Assembly (NCBI GenBank): GCA_022539475.1
Contig: VCMS01000205.1
Coordinates: 35,869 to 99,868 of the forward strand
Direction of reading: 5' to 3'
DNA length: 64,000 bases
Source of the DNA: Gracilaria domingensis
Taxonomy: Eukaryota; Rhodophyta; Florideophyceae; Gracilariales; Gracilariaceae
How positions within the stretch are numbered: the stretch's first letter is position 1; each line of letters opens with the position of its first letter. The notes below the pieces were generated by a model. That model saw only the letters and a program-made list of their open reading frames with translations, was not told the DNA's origin and did not search any database. The position numbers and the translations under genes were made by a program. Shown in pieces: positions 20,024-31,006 of this stretch.

Positions 20024-22116
20024 ATGTCTGGTCGGGGTTCTCGCGGGTCGCTCGGGTGGCGTGGCTCGCGTGGTATCTCCAAACCAAATACCCGTTCTCG
20101 GTCTTGGGCTCGCGGTCAGGGATCGCTGACTGCCCCAGTCAGGGATGCGTCCGTGAGCGCCTCTGCCTCCTCCCAGGCCATCGCCCAAGTTCTTCTCCCG
20201 GGTATCGGGGTGGCCTATGATCCGTACATAACCACCCCAACACCCGCCGACCGAGCAAACTTTGGACCCTCTGGTTTGACTCCCGATGTTTTCCGAACCG
20301 AACTGGAGAAGGTTACTTCCTGGCCTTTGAATGTTTCCGATGCGGTTGGACGTCCTTACGAACATCCAGACTTCGTTCGTTCCATCTCCTGGCGGCGTTG
20401 AGATAATCACCGCATGGCAGCCGTGCCCCACAATCCTCCGAAGCGAAATCGCGAGTCGCGTCACCGTCCTGGTCGACAGACGTGCTTCCACCAACGGTCT
20501 CACCATTCACCGTTTCGGTTCTTTATTCCCGAATCGGTGCCTAGTGACCTGCCCTACTTACGGTTGGATGACGAACTGCTGTACTTCCGGAACTTCGTGG
20601 GTAACATGCATGAGCTAGGGTCTCTCTCCGACTGGAAGGGGTTCGATACCGATTGGGTTGGCCTACCGGGGCCATATGATTGCCTTCATTTACAGACCGT
20701 CGAAGATGGGGAGATGACGCCGCGCTGGAGTCTCGCATTCGCCATCGCGGCCCGCGAAAACCATGCATGGTACGTACGAGATTACCGGGTAGTCTCGTAC
20801 GTACCATGCATGGTTTTCACAACACGGAGTTTTTCTCTCAGAGTAACGATGACCACCGCAAGTGGTATGTCCAGCAACCCGATTGGTGGTCGGCGTACGA
20901 AGTCCCACAGTGGTTGTGAGTCCCTACCCCTCCTGTGTTTGCTTACCTCGGGAGCCTTACCCGTGAGGGTTCCCCTTGGTTTCACAGTGTATGGTCTGTG
21001 GCCTTGTGTGAATGAGGAGTCCTCGTTGCCATCCTGGCGTTGGAAGCCGCCCGATACGGTATTACTTGGAATTGCCATAGCCCCGAGAGTGCTCTTTACG
21101 CACACGGGTATACACCAGTTGGTCGCTTATTCCGGTTACCGACTAGGGTCATCAGTCTAATTCGAAAGTTGGGGTTGAACCATTTGGTGGTCAACACCTC
21201 CCACTCGGAGCAGCAGCTGGACCCTTATCTCACTGCCGCGGCGGACTACCCATGAAGAAATGACCAGTGTTGAGAGGTGTGGGATTATGAGAACCAGAAA
21301 GTATGTCCTCATGGTTCTCGGGCTCTTCCTGGAGATCCTCACGTGCCCGATGATGCCGAGTATGGTGCTGTGGTGCAGACTCCGGACGCTGCGACACCGA
21401 GTATTGGTCCAATTCCTGCTTCCTCTGGTCAGGGCGCCCCCGCCTCTGCTTCTCTTCCTCTTTCGGTTCCCTCCGCTGGTCTTTCACGACAGTTTGCGGC
21501 TCCGAATGTCCCGGTGGGTGGGGGCAAGCTTCTCACTTCTCCCTCTGTTGCCGGCCTCCTGATCCTCATCCAACACTCGTGCGTTTCGACACTCAACCGT
21601 CCTGGTCCACACTCTATTCAGGAAGCTTTGGCCCTGCCGAAGGTCCTTATTCCCCGCCATGCTCGGTATGTCGCGGCGTTTAACAGCATTTCCGCGTTCC
21701 GCTCTCAGTTTCAGGCCGACTTGTACCGCGTGGTGACCGATCAGGTGGGTGCTTTGGCCGGTCGTTTCGATGCCGCCTCGACCACTGGGGATCCTCTTCT
21801 TGGCACTTTGGTCGGCCCGTTGATTCCGAACAGTGATGCGTACCCTGTTGGTAATGTGCTGCAGCCACCGTTGGGTCCGACGGGTACCGAGGGTGGCGGT
21901 AGTGCTCCACCGCCGGGGCCTGATGCTCCACCTACTCTTCCTTTGTCCACCCCCATGGCTATCAGTTCTAGTATGGTGCGTACCCTTGCGGTTGGTGCTG
22001 GCGCCGGGCCTGTTCCTGCGTGGGCTCCAGGTGCTCCTCCTACTCCGTCTGGTTCTCCTAGTGGTCCCGGGCCTAGCGGTGGTGCAGGCGGCAGTGCTGC
22101 GCCGATTGGTCCATGA
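20024..22116 (+). pseudogene. Antisense accessory ORF of G1
   Basis: The ORF runs opposite to G1 pol. From ATG 20024 the frame opens with a Gly/Arg-rich start (SGRGSRGSLGWRGSRG), then a long Pro/Ser region. After one frame change near 20800 comes the conserved core: NTEFFSQSNDDHRKWYV, QPDWWSAYEV, VPTPPVFAYLGS. This matches E2 at 36030-36200 residue for residue in many places. Two in-frame TGA codons interrupt the core (near 20918 and 21011). The tail (21277-22116) is Pro/Gly/Ser-rich and includes a helical stretch (YVAAFNSISAFRSQFQADLY) that also occurs in E2 as ELQQFSEYFQRNLYREV. The Arg/Gly patches suggest nucleic-acid binding. The enzyme or structural role is unknown. Confidence 0.65.
20756..20818. 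repeat. Perfect 26-bp-arm hairpin inside the G1 accessory ORF
   Basis: The arms at 20756-20781 and 20793-20818 are exact reverse complements (each containing CCATGCATGGTACGTACGAG or its complement) around an 11-base loop. The matching place in E2 (near 35995-36030) shows only a short palindrome (CGTACGCGTACG), so the long arms are specific to G1. Confidence 0.75.
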
Positions 22117-22227
22117 AGTTGAGCACCCGCCCTTGGGTCGTGTGCGCTTGTTACACTTTGAGGTCGAAATTAGTTGTGATATGTGTAAGGGTAAACCAAT
22201 GTCGTTGTCCCTCCCTTGTTAGGTCCG

Positions 22228-22913
22228 TCATGTTCTGCGCTCGCGAACTTCTCCACCCCCCTCCTGAGGCCGATGTACCACATCGGGCAAGGCGTCTGGT
22301 GGTGGTGTTTGCCCCCGTTTGCGCCAGTGATAGATAATAAAGTTACGTGGAATGTGGTGGGGAGGTTCCATTGTGTCGGCACTTGGCGGCCATCCATACC
22401 ACCGCACACGGTATTTGAGTCCTTCATCGGTTTGAGCGTGGCTGATCACAGTGTCGATTGCGCACTCGGTCGTGGAGACCGCAGGGTGGGCATGGGGTGG
22501 CGTCGTTACCTCGTGGTCTTTTACCCGCTCCCGTTGTGGTTCCAATGTAGGGTATGCAGTTATGGCCCTGGTATCGGCTCCTGCCCCTGGCGTCGAGGGT
22601 GGAACCGGTGGGGACAGTACGTTAGTGTTTGGTTCAGTCATCAGGAGGTCATTCTTCTCGTGAGGTGAAAATTCGTGTGGGCGTGGAGGCGCTTTGACAA
22701 TACGATCGACCGAGACGGTGTTCTCCAGTCCGTCCATCTGGATTGTGACGGTGTGAGCGTCGGCTCGAATCACCTTGTAAGGTCCGGTTGACTTGGGTAA
22801 AAGCTTGAAGCGGATACCTTCGTCGATGATTATATCGTCCTTTTCTTCCGCTGGGGTTGGGCAAGCTCCATCTGGTGGTATGTCTAGGTAGATTTCGCCA
22901 CCTTCCGCGACCT
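22228..22913 (-). pseudogene. C-terminal end of G1 pol with chromodomain
   Basis: On the minus strand this continues the integrase C-terminus broken off at 45093; the shared 5 bases GACCT are the E2 target duplication. It reads VAEGGEIYLDIPPDG, then LLPKSTGPYKVIRADAHTVT (the GPY-type module), then a chromodomain near 22330-22450 (YRVRWYGWPPSADTMEP). The aromatic-cage Trp of the usual DTWEP is Met here. Chromodomains of this family are thought to guide integration by binding modified histone tails. The frame remains open from 22913 to 22228. Confidence 0.85.
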
Positions 22914-23226
22914 TGTAGTATATCCGGTCGGTGCGAGCTGTGAGTGGGAGCCCTACGTGGGCTCGATCCGGCGGAGGGTTAAAACGCGTGACACCTAATA
23001 GGTCGGCAGCACCCACCGTTGCCTATATTGCACGGTGACCAAGTGGTAAATACGCCTGCACTGGTGTGCGGCAGGCTCGTATAACCCGCGAGGTCAGCAA
23101 AACTAACAGAGGACGACTAGACTTACCAATTGGTGACTGTAGAACCAAACCGGTGTCTAATTAGTCTAGTTGGTGCTTGACTTTACCATCTGGTGTGGAA
23201 GAATGGCGCCTCGGGGGTCTAGTACC

Positions 23227-23693
23227 TGTAGTGTTATACATCCTTCATTAGGATACCGGCCTCCATCACTGCTGGGATTGGCGCTGAGCTCCGACAGACG
23301 AGACACGTGGAGTTTGGGGAGGCCCCAATGGCTATTTAATTTCTGACTATTAGTACTTGTACCATAGTTAGTTTAGGTAGTACACGTGGTGCACTGCGTT
23401 ACACTGCACCACTCCTGAGGTTGAGGCGCCTCGCGGCCGATACTTAGGCCGCTCGAGCTGCGCCTCCCTCCTGTGGTAAAGCAAGAGACCCCTTGGCAAC
23501 TATCTGACCCCCTAGGTTAGCAAGTATCAAAGACCTTGAAGGTTTTCAAGCCATCGCTACGTCGCTCGCCGTTTCCTGTAGGCACGACCGATAGCGCCCG
23601 CCCCTTGCACCTTTTTACCAGTGGTCTCGCCGTTGGCCCCTCATCCTTTGGACCGTTCCTCTTGTGGTTAGTGACCCGTGCCACTATACTACA
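23227..23693 (+). repeat. 5' LTR of E3
   Basis: This 467-bp LTR has ends TGTAGT and ACTACA. A strong nested stem (GAGGCGC...GCGCCTC enclosing GCGGCC...GGCCGC, about 23422-23467) is present in both LTR copies and may be a leader structure. One ACCAGTGGT palindrome lies at 23617-23625. Confidence 0.93.
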
Positions 23694-23697
23694 TTTC

Positions 23698-23719
23698 TGG
23701 TGTTCCGACCTAGAATTCC
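23698..23719 (+). promoter_or_regulatory. Primer-binding site of E3
   Basis: TGGTGTTCCGACCTAGAATT starts 4 bases after the LTR. It has the TGG start expected for pairing with a tRNA 3' CCA end. The same position in E2 reads TGGTCTCCCGACTTAGAATT, so both families seem to use similar tRNAs. I cannot name the isoacceptor. Confidence 0.6.
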
Positions 23720-23818
23720 GCACGCAAGTGAAGAACGACCTCTAGGAAAGACGAACTACCCGAATTCTACCATTGGATCTGGACGACCGACGGACTGGTA
23801 ATATAAGCAACCGCCATC

Positions 23819-25878
23819 ATGGATAACAATCAACTTATTCAAGAAGACCCTCGTACACCAGTGGCTCAAGCCATCGGAACTCCTCCACCGCTCGTTGATG
23901 TCGCCGGACCCTCTGGTGACAACTTGAGTGACCGTCGGAGTACCCGCTCGCAGCCACAGGTTAATCTCCTCACACCCGTGGCTAATCCCGAGAGGATTAA
24001 TCGTGACGCCTCTTTGGCTGGAAGACTCCGAGAACGGCTCGACGAGTACCGCTCGCAACTCAACACACCACAGGCACCACCGCAAGAAACCGTTGGTTCA
24101 GTAACTACCGATGGACTTGCTCATGTCTTATGGCCAAAGGTTCGAGAGATGCTCGAAGCTCGACTCGAAACCCTTGCGGATCTCCGAGTCTCTGTCGCTC
24201 TCGCAGAGCACGCCGACCAACTGGCTGAACGTGTCCTCCCAAAGGTTCTCGAGTCCGACTCTTTCGTCGACTCGCTTGCCTTAGGTATCCGCCGTGAGGT
24301 GACTCGCCAGGTAGGCCCGCCGCCCTCCGTCGGTGGAATCCAAAATAATCCATTGGTATCCGTATGGCAACCCCGTTCCGAACCACCGGGAGCAGCTGCG
24401 TCGCCAGCCCCTCACCGGGTTCAACCACAGGTAAACCAATCGGGCGTACGTCCAGGGGGCAATAGAGACGCCCCTCGGCAAGAAGGCCTAATGGCCGTGC
24501 CACCCGTGAGGTACCCCGGGGCCCAGGGCCCCCGAGCAACCATTGGTTTAGAGGTTGAAGAGAAGAGCCGCCATTGGAAGCTAGAAGTTCTGACCGTAGG
24601 AAGAAGAAAAGTGGAAGAAGGAAGAAGTCGAAGAACCAAAGGAAAAGCCGGAGGAACTCCAGCGGTAGCGAATCCGATTCGGATTCGTCGAGTTCCAGTG
24701 ACTCAGAGACGGACGAGGCGGCTGTTCGACGCCTCAAGCCGTTGGTAACCACCAATGAACTCTTCAAGAGAGTATTCGATTACCGCACGTATCGCTTGGC
24801 CGATCGGTCTGCGCGATACTCCAGCTCGGTGGCCAAGAAGGCTCCCAGATGGGCCAAACGGATGCAGCTAACCATAACGAAAAAGTTTTCGGGATCCGAC
24901 CCCATTTCTGTCCTTAGGTTTCTCAGCCTGTTCCGTACGGCCTGTGATCAGAACGGCGTCCATGAGGGTGCCGCTCTGTATCTTTTTCAGTTTTTCCTCC
25001 ATGGGCAAGCGCACGACCATGTCGTTTCTAAGATCTCTGGAACTGCGGACCCCGTCGACGCAACCGATCGGGAGCTCCTCAGGTCCTATCCAGAGGTCGT
25101 GCAATACCTTTTGGAAACCTACGCGACGGATGACGTCATTATGGACGCCCATCAGGAAGTTATATCCTACAGGCAAGGTTCGAACGTAACCGAGAAGGAC
25201 TTCGCAGACCAGCTTTGGAGAAAGGCCTATAGGTGTGGGAATGTGTTTTCCGAGAACCGGTTAAAGCAGCATTTCATCGCTGGATTGCTACCGGCCATCA
25301 GGACGCATGTTCGAAATCACCATATGGCCCACCCTAATCTCTCCTATCGACAGTTGGTGAACTAAGCCGAAGGTTACGGGAAAACCTATAGAACCTCCCG
25401 CCGGTCAACTGATAATGCCGCCAGGGGAAGAGCGACACCTGTCCGGAAGATCTCTCAGGCCCATATGGTTGAGAGTTCGGAAAGCAGTGCCTCAGGTTTA
25501 TACGAGAACGACGGAAACGTTCTCGCAGTTTCCTTTGGTTCAGCTCCTTCAGGTGCACCCTCCATACCGTCAACTGGAATAACAACTCCTTCTGAACAGT
25601 CTACGCCGAAGAATTCCCCGATCCAATCTCGCAGGGATGTCTTCCAACGCTCCCTTCAGGCCTGCTACATTTGCCTTTCAATTGTTACTCCATGCGATTG
25701 CATGAAGTTCTTACCGAAGGAAACGAAGGCCAAACTCATGGCCTTAAGGAACGAGAACTACAAGGCACGGCGATCCGAAGGAATGTTCACCCGTCAGGCT
25801 CCACGGTATACATCGTCCCCCGGGCACGTCGAGGTACGCCACACCATTGGAAACGCCCGTCAAGGCTCCAAAGGTTAA
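23819..25878 (+). pseudogene. E3 gag, frameshifted
   Basis: Gag starts at ATG 23819 (MDNNQLIQEDPRTPVAQ). The first 250 codons are a Pro/Gln-rich helix-containing matrix-like region. A frame change near 24560 leads into a basic-then-Ser/Asp tract (RRKKKSGRRKK, SGSESDSDSSSSSDSE). The gag core follows (NELFKRVFDYRTYRLADRS, ISVLRFLSLFRTACDQNG, EVVQYLLETYATDDVI), nearly parallel to E2 gag. A TAA at 25363-25365 interrupts the frame. After it the same frame continues to a degenerate zinc knuckle (CYICLSIVTPCDC, near 25660) and ends at 25878. Two more frame changes are needed to reach pol. One or more of these may be real recoding sites, but together they look like damage. Confidence 0.75.
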
Positions 25879-26106
25879 TGCTGTTTCGAACCCTGTGGAT
25901 GAGATCACCGCAGAAAACCATACGGATGTTCCAGAAGAATTGCAGTCCAGTGGTCACGCGTACACCACTGGTGGGAAAACTCAGTCGGAAAACGCGTAAA
26001 GGAGCGGATTGAGGCGCGCCGCCCCTCTCAGGATCCTACCCTCATCGCCGAAGGTGAAGAAATTTGTCCAAGGGAATTTCAGAAGCCTTCGGATACTCAA
26101 CCGTCG

Positions 26107-29100
26107 ATGACACTAAAGGAGGACAGGAGTTTGGCACAATGGTGTGATGAACTGGACAGCGAAGCGGATACCCCAATATGTATCCTACGGAAGGAGAATT
26201 ACAAAGTGAGACACACCATTGGTTTAACTGCCTCAAGGTCACGGGTCGTCACCAGCGTCCTGGACACTGGAGCAGGGCCCAACTTGGTTCATCCAAAGGT
26301 TTTACCGGCTGGTTGGGAGGACGAGGTGAAGGTTAGAAGAACTCCAAGGGTAACTGATGCATCAAAGCGACCAATGAATATTAAAGGAATCATTCCTCTG
26401 TGCTTACAGATTGGCGACCTTCGGGTCCGTACTTCGTTCTTCGTTTGTCCTACCTTAGGTGCCGAATGTCTCCTTGGGACGTCCTTCATCGACCGATACG
26501 TGAAGGCAATCTACCTCGGTCTCCGGAAGGTTTCCTTCTACCGCACCCGTCCAGTGGCGATTATCGGTTCCAAATCTGGTCCCGACGCCAACCCACGTCG
26601 CCCTCCGCTGGCGAAGAATGCCGTTTCTAACAAGGTTCGGTTATCCCGGGCGATAAAGATACCACCCATGACGCAGATTGCCGCTTTGGCTCACTGCGAA
26701 ACCTCTGGTCTCGTGACGCTTCAGAATCATCCGAAGACAATTCAGCGTCACCTTTCCTTAATGACCAATAGAATCATGGATTGCAGACCTAAGGTTCCCT
26801 TTCTGGTTAATATGAGCAACTTCCGGGACCACTCGGTACGATTACCAAAGGGTACTGTCATCGGGATTGCACTACCAGCTCCAATGGCTATCATGGAAAC
26901 CTCATGGGATGAACTCACCCCCAATGACGACAAGGACGTCGAGACTTGGGAGGGGGAGGTAAACCTTGGAGAGGAATTCGAATCGTACCATCCAAAGGTT
27001 ATCGAGCTTCTCCAAGAATTCAAATCCATGTGGTCTGGCCAATTGGGAGAGATTCGGGCTGCGAAACACCGAATAGACCTTAAGGATGACGCTAAGCCGG
27101 TGTACCAACATCCGTACTGTACAGGCCTTAAGGGACGCGAGATCGTAGCGGAGCAACTGGCAAAGATGCGTAACGCTAACTTCATCGAGCCAGCGCCACC
27201 GCACAAATCCCAATGGGCTGGTCCTTTCGTTCTCGCGGCGAAGAAGGACGGGTCTGTAAGGTTTTGCATTGACTACGAAAGGTTGAACGCGATGACCAAA
27301 CGGGACAGTTATCCAATTCCTAGAATGGACGATTGTCTCGATTCCTTAGGCGAAGCAACGGTATTCACCACGCTGCATGCCAATTGGGGCTATTGGCAGA
27401 TACCATTGGACGACGACGCGAAGCCCCTCACGACTTTCACAACCCACGAAGGATTGTTCCGCTTTACACGGATGCCATTTGTTTTGATGAACGCACCGGC
27501 TACCTTCCAACGGGCAATGGATATAATACTATCCAGGGTGAAATGGAAGTTTGCCTTGGTTTATCTGGACGACGTAATTATATTTTCGAAAACCGTTCGG
27601 GAACATTTCACCCACGTGAGGTCAATCCTGAGGATTCTCCGTGAGGCTGGAATTACATTGAAGCTGCCGAAGTGCTTCTTTTTCCAGGCCTCAGTAGATT
27701 ATCTTGGCCATGTGGTTCGTCCTGGAAAGCTCCAGGTCGCCAAGAGGACTACGGACGCTATCCGACTGGCGAAACAACCGAGGACCCACACGGAGTTGCG
27801 CTCATTCCTTGGGCTTTGCAATGTATACCGTAGGTTCGTCCAAGGATTCTCAAGGATCGCGGCACCCCTGAACGACATGCTGAAGAAGGGTACGCCGTCG
27901 GAATTTGACTGCCTGACAGACGAACAGTACGAGTCATTCCAAACCTTGAAGGAGAAGCTATTGAATCCTCCCGTACTGGCATTACCGAAGCCGGATAAAC
28001 CATACATATTGGAAACTGACGCTTCCGATGGACAGATTGGATGTGTTCTCCTACAGAAACAGGAATCTCCGAAGGACTATCGACCTATTGGTTACTGGAG
28101 TAGAACTCTGAACAGCGCCGAACGGAACTACAGCACTACCGAAAAAGAATGCCTTGCCATCGTCTGGGCAGTGCTGACCTTGAGGCCTTACTTCGAAGGA
28201 GTTCGCTTCACCATCAGTACAGATCACCACTCCCTCCGCTGGCTATTGAATATGACGGACGCGTCCAGCAGGCTAGCCAGGTGGAGGCTACGACTCTCTG
28301 AGTTCGAATATGATGTAACCTATAGACCTGGAGTGAAGCACCAATCGGCGGATACACTGGGTCGCATCCTTACCGCTGGAGATGACGATACTCCGTTGGA
28401 TGACGAAATACCAACCCCAAATCTCGAAGGATACGAAACAAACCCTGAGGATGACTTCCTGCTGGCGACGGTACAGTGTACCGATGGAGAGGTAGACCCA
28501 ACGGAAGTTTACTTAGTTGATTGGCCAACGGAATGTGGACATGAAGAACTGGACCTGGAGGTTAATTCAATTGTGCCTGAGGAAAAAGAGCTACTTCCCA
28601 TCACGCTGGAAGACCTCCTACAGGCTGAGAAGAATGATGAGTTTTGTAAAGAAAAGGCAGAGCTCGTCGGAACCAAGGGATGCCTTTTTGACGTCGACCG
28701 ATTCGGACTACTTTGCCGAAGGTCTCCACTAGATGGTTCTATCCAGAAGGTCATTCCCAAATCCCTACAGGCACGCTTTCTCTACCTCGCACATTACCCA
28801 CGATTCGCTGGTCATTCCGGAGGTACTCGTATGTACCAGACCCTTAGGAAGCACTTCTACTACCGGTTTATGGCTAACGACCTTTGGAACACAGCAAAGA
28901 CCTGCGCTTCTTGCGCAAAGGTTCGTGGAACTCGAGTACGCCACCAGGCTAAGATCAAGTTGTTTCCAGCTGCCGGACCATTGGAATTTATTGCAATGGA
29001 TATCCTTGGGCCACTCCCAAAGTCGGTACACGGCAACCAGTTTATCCTGGTTATAACCGACAGATTTACTAAAACCACAAGGGCCATCCCGCTCAAGAAC

Positions 29101-30408
29101 ACTACCGCAACGGATGTGTCGATGGCGTTCCTTACGCACTGGGTTTATCCTTATGGTCTGCCTCTCTATCTCCTGACGGATAATGGTAGTCAGTTCGTGT
29201 CGAAGTTCTTTTCGCACGTCTGTGCTACCTTAGGTATTAAGCAGGTCACGACGACAGCTTATCATCCGCAGACCAATGGACAGGCCGAGCGGTTCAACAA
29301 AACGCTGGTTAATCGTTTGGTACACTACACTGCTGAGCACCAATTGGATTGGGACGACTACGTGGAGCCACTGGTTTATGCCTACAACACTCAGGTTCAT
29401 AAGTCTACAGGCACCACACCCTTTGATCTGACCCTGACTCGGCAACCCTTGCCACTGTCCGTGGATGTGAAGACCTCTTGGTTCCCTCAGTACATTACCA
29501 AAGGCATGACCACGACGCAGGCTAAGCGATACGCACGCCGAGGGATTGATGATATACTCCATACAGCTCGCACCACGCTTACAAGAGCCCAGCTCAGATA
29601 CAAGGCTGATTTCGATAAAGCTGTTCGCCACGCTCCTTCCTTCAAGGCTGGAACGATGGTCTACCTGGATAGGGCTCCCTCGGAAAAGCCATTGGATGAA
29701 ATGGAACAAGCCTCGAGGAAGCTACTTCCGAAGTCTACTGGACCTTACAAGGTTCTGCGTTCCACCTCGCATACGATTACGATTGAACGCGATGGGCTTC
29801 AGGACACTGTCGCTGTTGATCGCGTCTCAATAGCACCAGCGGTCACTGTACGCTCCTCTTCGGGTACCGAGCCTATATCCAGGGGCATTTCCCCGGGACA
29901 GGAACCTACCAATGGTCCTTCCTTTGGAAAGCGTCAAACCAAATGCCCATCTGCGCAAGAACCTCCTACAGCTACTCCAAAGTTTGTCAGCGCTGATCCA
30001 TCCATGGGTACGGAACCTTCCGCAGAGGGCAATGACACCAAGGGATTCGCTGCTTTAGATGAGATGGAGCTTCCTGAGAATTCATTTGAACCATTGATTG
30101 ATGGCTCTGCTGCCGAAGACACGCGCCCTGTGCAGGTTGAAGCACCTTCTCCTTCAGGCTTTGGTCCGCTTGATACGATGGATTTACCAGAAGAGGTCTT
30201 ACCTAAGGAGTATGTGGTAGACCACATTGTTTCCGCTGGTCTCGATGACGACGGTAATGTCATCTACAAGGTCCGATGGTACGGCTATCCACCGCAGTTC
30301 GACCAGTGGGAGCCAAAGGAGCACATTCCCGAGAACTTTATCCGAAGGTTTTGGAAGAAACAGAGGCGCACGGAGCGCGCCTTTAAGGAAGGGGCGTATG
30401 ACCCGTAA
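26107..30408 (+). CDS. E3 pol polyprotein with chromodomain
   Basis: A single open frame of 1433 codons. Order: aspartic protease (DTGA, residues 53-56); RT (about 340-540) with FCIDYERLNA and the YLDD box at 486-489; RNase H with ETDASD and AIVWAV; H2C2 zinc finger (about 890-940); integrase core D965, D1025, E1061 with the canonical D-35-E spacing; GPY-type module (LLPKSTGPYKVL); chromodomain (about 1369-1420, YKVRWYGYPPQFDQWEPKEH). It reverse-transcribes and integrates element DNA. RT motif A reads FTTLHANWGY, so the first catalytic Asp of TLD is His (residue 424, CAT at 27376-27378), and MPFGLRNAP has become MPFVLMNAP. The enzyme is therefore probably inactive although unbroken. The frame is open upstream to about 25999, so the natural start or gag-pol junction may lie there. 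Confidence 0.93.
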   Translation: MTLKEDRSLAQWCDELDSEADTPICILRKENYKVRHTIGLTASRSRVVTSVLDTGAGPNLVHPKVLPAGWEDEVKVRRTPRVTDASKRPMNIKGIIPLCLQIGDLRVRTSFFVCPTLGAECLLGTSFIDRYVKAIYLGLRKVSFYRTRPVAIIGSKSGPDANPRRPPLAKNAVSNKVRLSRAIKIPPMTQIAALAHCETSGLVTLQNHPKTIQRHLSLMTNRIMDCRPKVPFLVNMSNFRDHSVRLPKGTVIGIALPAPMAIMETSWDELTPNDDKDVETWEGEVNLGEEFESYHPKVIELLQEFKSMWSGQLGEIRAAKHRIDLKDDAKPVYQHPYCTGLKGREIVAEQLAKMRNANFIEPAPPHKSQWAGPFVLAAKKDGSVRFCIDYERLNAMTKRDSYPIPRMDDCLDSLGEATVFTTLHANWGYWQIPLDDDAKPLTTFTTHEGLFRFTRMPFVLMNAPATFQRAMDIILSRVKWKFALVYLDDVIIFSKTVREHFTHVRSILRILREAGITLKLPKCFFFQASVDYLGHVVRPGKLQVAKRTTDAIRLAKQPRTHTELRSFLGLCNVYRRFVQGFSRIAAPLNDMLKKGTPSEFDCLTDEQYESFQTLKEKLLNPPVLALPKPDKPYILETDASDGQIGCVLLQKQESPKDYRPIGYWSRTLNSAERNYSTTEKECLAIVWAVLTLRPYFEGVRFTISTDHHSLRWLLNMTDASSRLARWRLRLSEFEYDVTYRPGVKHQSADTLGRILTAGDDDTPLDDEIPTPNLEGYETNPEDDFLLATVQCTDGEVDPTEVYLVDWPTECGHEELDLEVNSIVPEEKELLPITLEDLLQAEKNDEFCKEKAELVGTKGCLFDVDRFGLLCRRSPLDGSIQKVIPKSLQARFLYLAHYPRFAGHSGGTRMYQTLRKHFYYRFMANDLWNTAKTCASCAKVRGTRVRHQAKIKLFPAAGPLEFIAMDILGPLPKSVHGNQFILVITDRFTKTTRAIPLKNTTATDVSMAFLTHWVYPYGLPLYLLTDNGSQFVSKFFSHVCATLGIKQVTTTAYHPQTNGQAERFNKTLVNRLVHYTAEHQLDWDDYVEPLVYAYNTQVHKSTGTTPFDLTLTRQPLPLSVDVKTSWFPQYITKGMTTTQAKRYARRGIDDILHTARTTLTRAQLRYKADFDKAVRHAPSFKAGTMVYLDRAPSEKPLDEMEQASRKLLPKSTGPYKVLRSTSHTITIERDGLQDTVAVDRVSIAPAVTVRSSSGTEPISRGISPGQEPTNGPSFGKRQTKCPSAQEPPTATPKFVSADPSMGTEPSAEGNDTKGFAALDEMELPENSFEPLIDGSAAEDTRPVQVEAPSPSGFGPLDTMDLPEEVLPKEYVVDHIVSAGLDDDGNVIYKVRWYGYPPQFDQWEPKEHIPENFIRRFWKKQRRTERAFKEGAYDP

Positions 30409-31006
30409 GACACGCAGCGACATTGTCCAGAATGGAAGCGATCATTACCAAGTACTACTCCTGGCGGAATTTTTCGCTATCCGCCTCCGTAACTGTAACT
30501 GTAACTTGCTGACTATGCTAAAGTGTCAGACCATTGGCTTGTTTACAGCGTGCGCGCTGGTTGCAACGCCGCGCGAAGCGCAAAAAAAATCCACTGGCAA
30601 TTGCAACAATTTTTTGAAACGGTTTTCCAGTCGGGTTTTTGGTCAAAAACAAAGAATTGCCAATATCTCGGCTTTTAGGCCGCGCACAGGCAAGCCGCCA
30701 ACGGATTTGAGCTCTCTGGAAGGCGCGCAATTTGGCCCAATTTTGAAGGGTACAGCGGCCGCGCAACATTCGCATCGACGGACGCGCAGCACCTACTTGC
30801 GGATTCTCAAAAAATTGCGCAATTACTTTATTTGATCATTCAACAAGGCTCGGCACTTCTAGTTCAGGCGTGGACACCAATGGCAACCTGGACGACGAAT
30901 AAAGAGTTGAAGAGATCCACAGCTGTCGTCGTGGCAATCCTCTTACCCGCATCGCCACCGAAGCTCAAGAGCTTCCCTCCCCGGCTGGACGATTTCTGGA
31001 AAACAG
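30409..31006. other. Spacer between E3 pol and the accessory ORF
   Basis: No convincing gene is seen. The two convergent ORFs end on either side, so it must hold the 3' ends of both transcripts if both are made. It is A/T-tract rich with several GCGCGC-type words. Confidence 0.4.
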
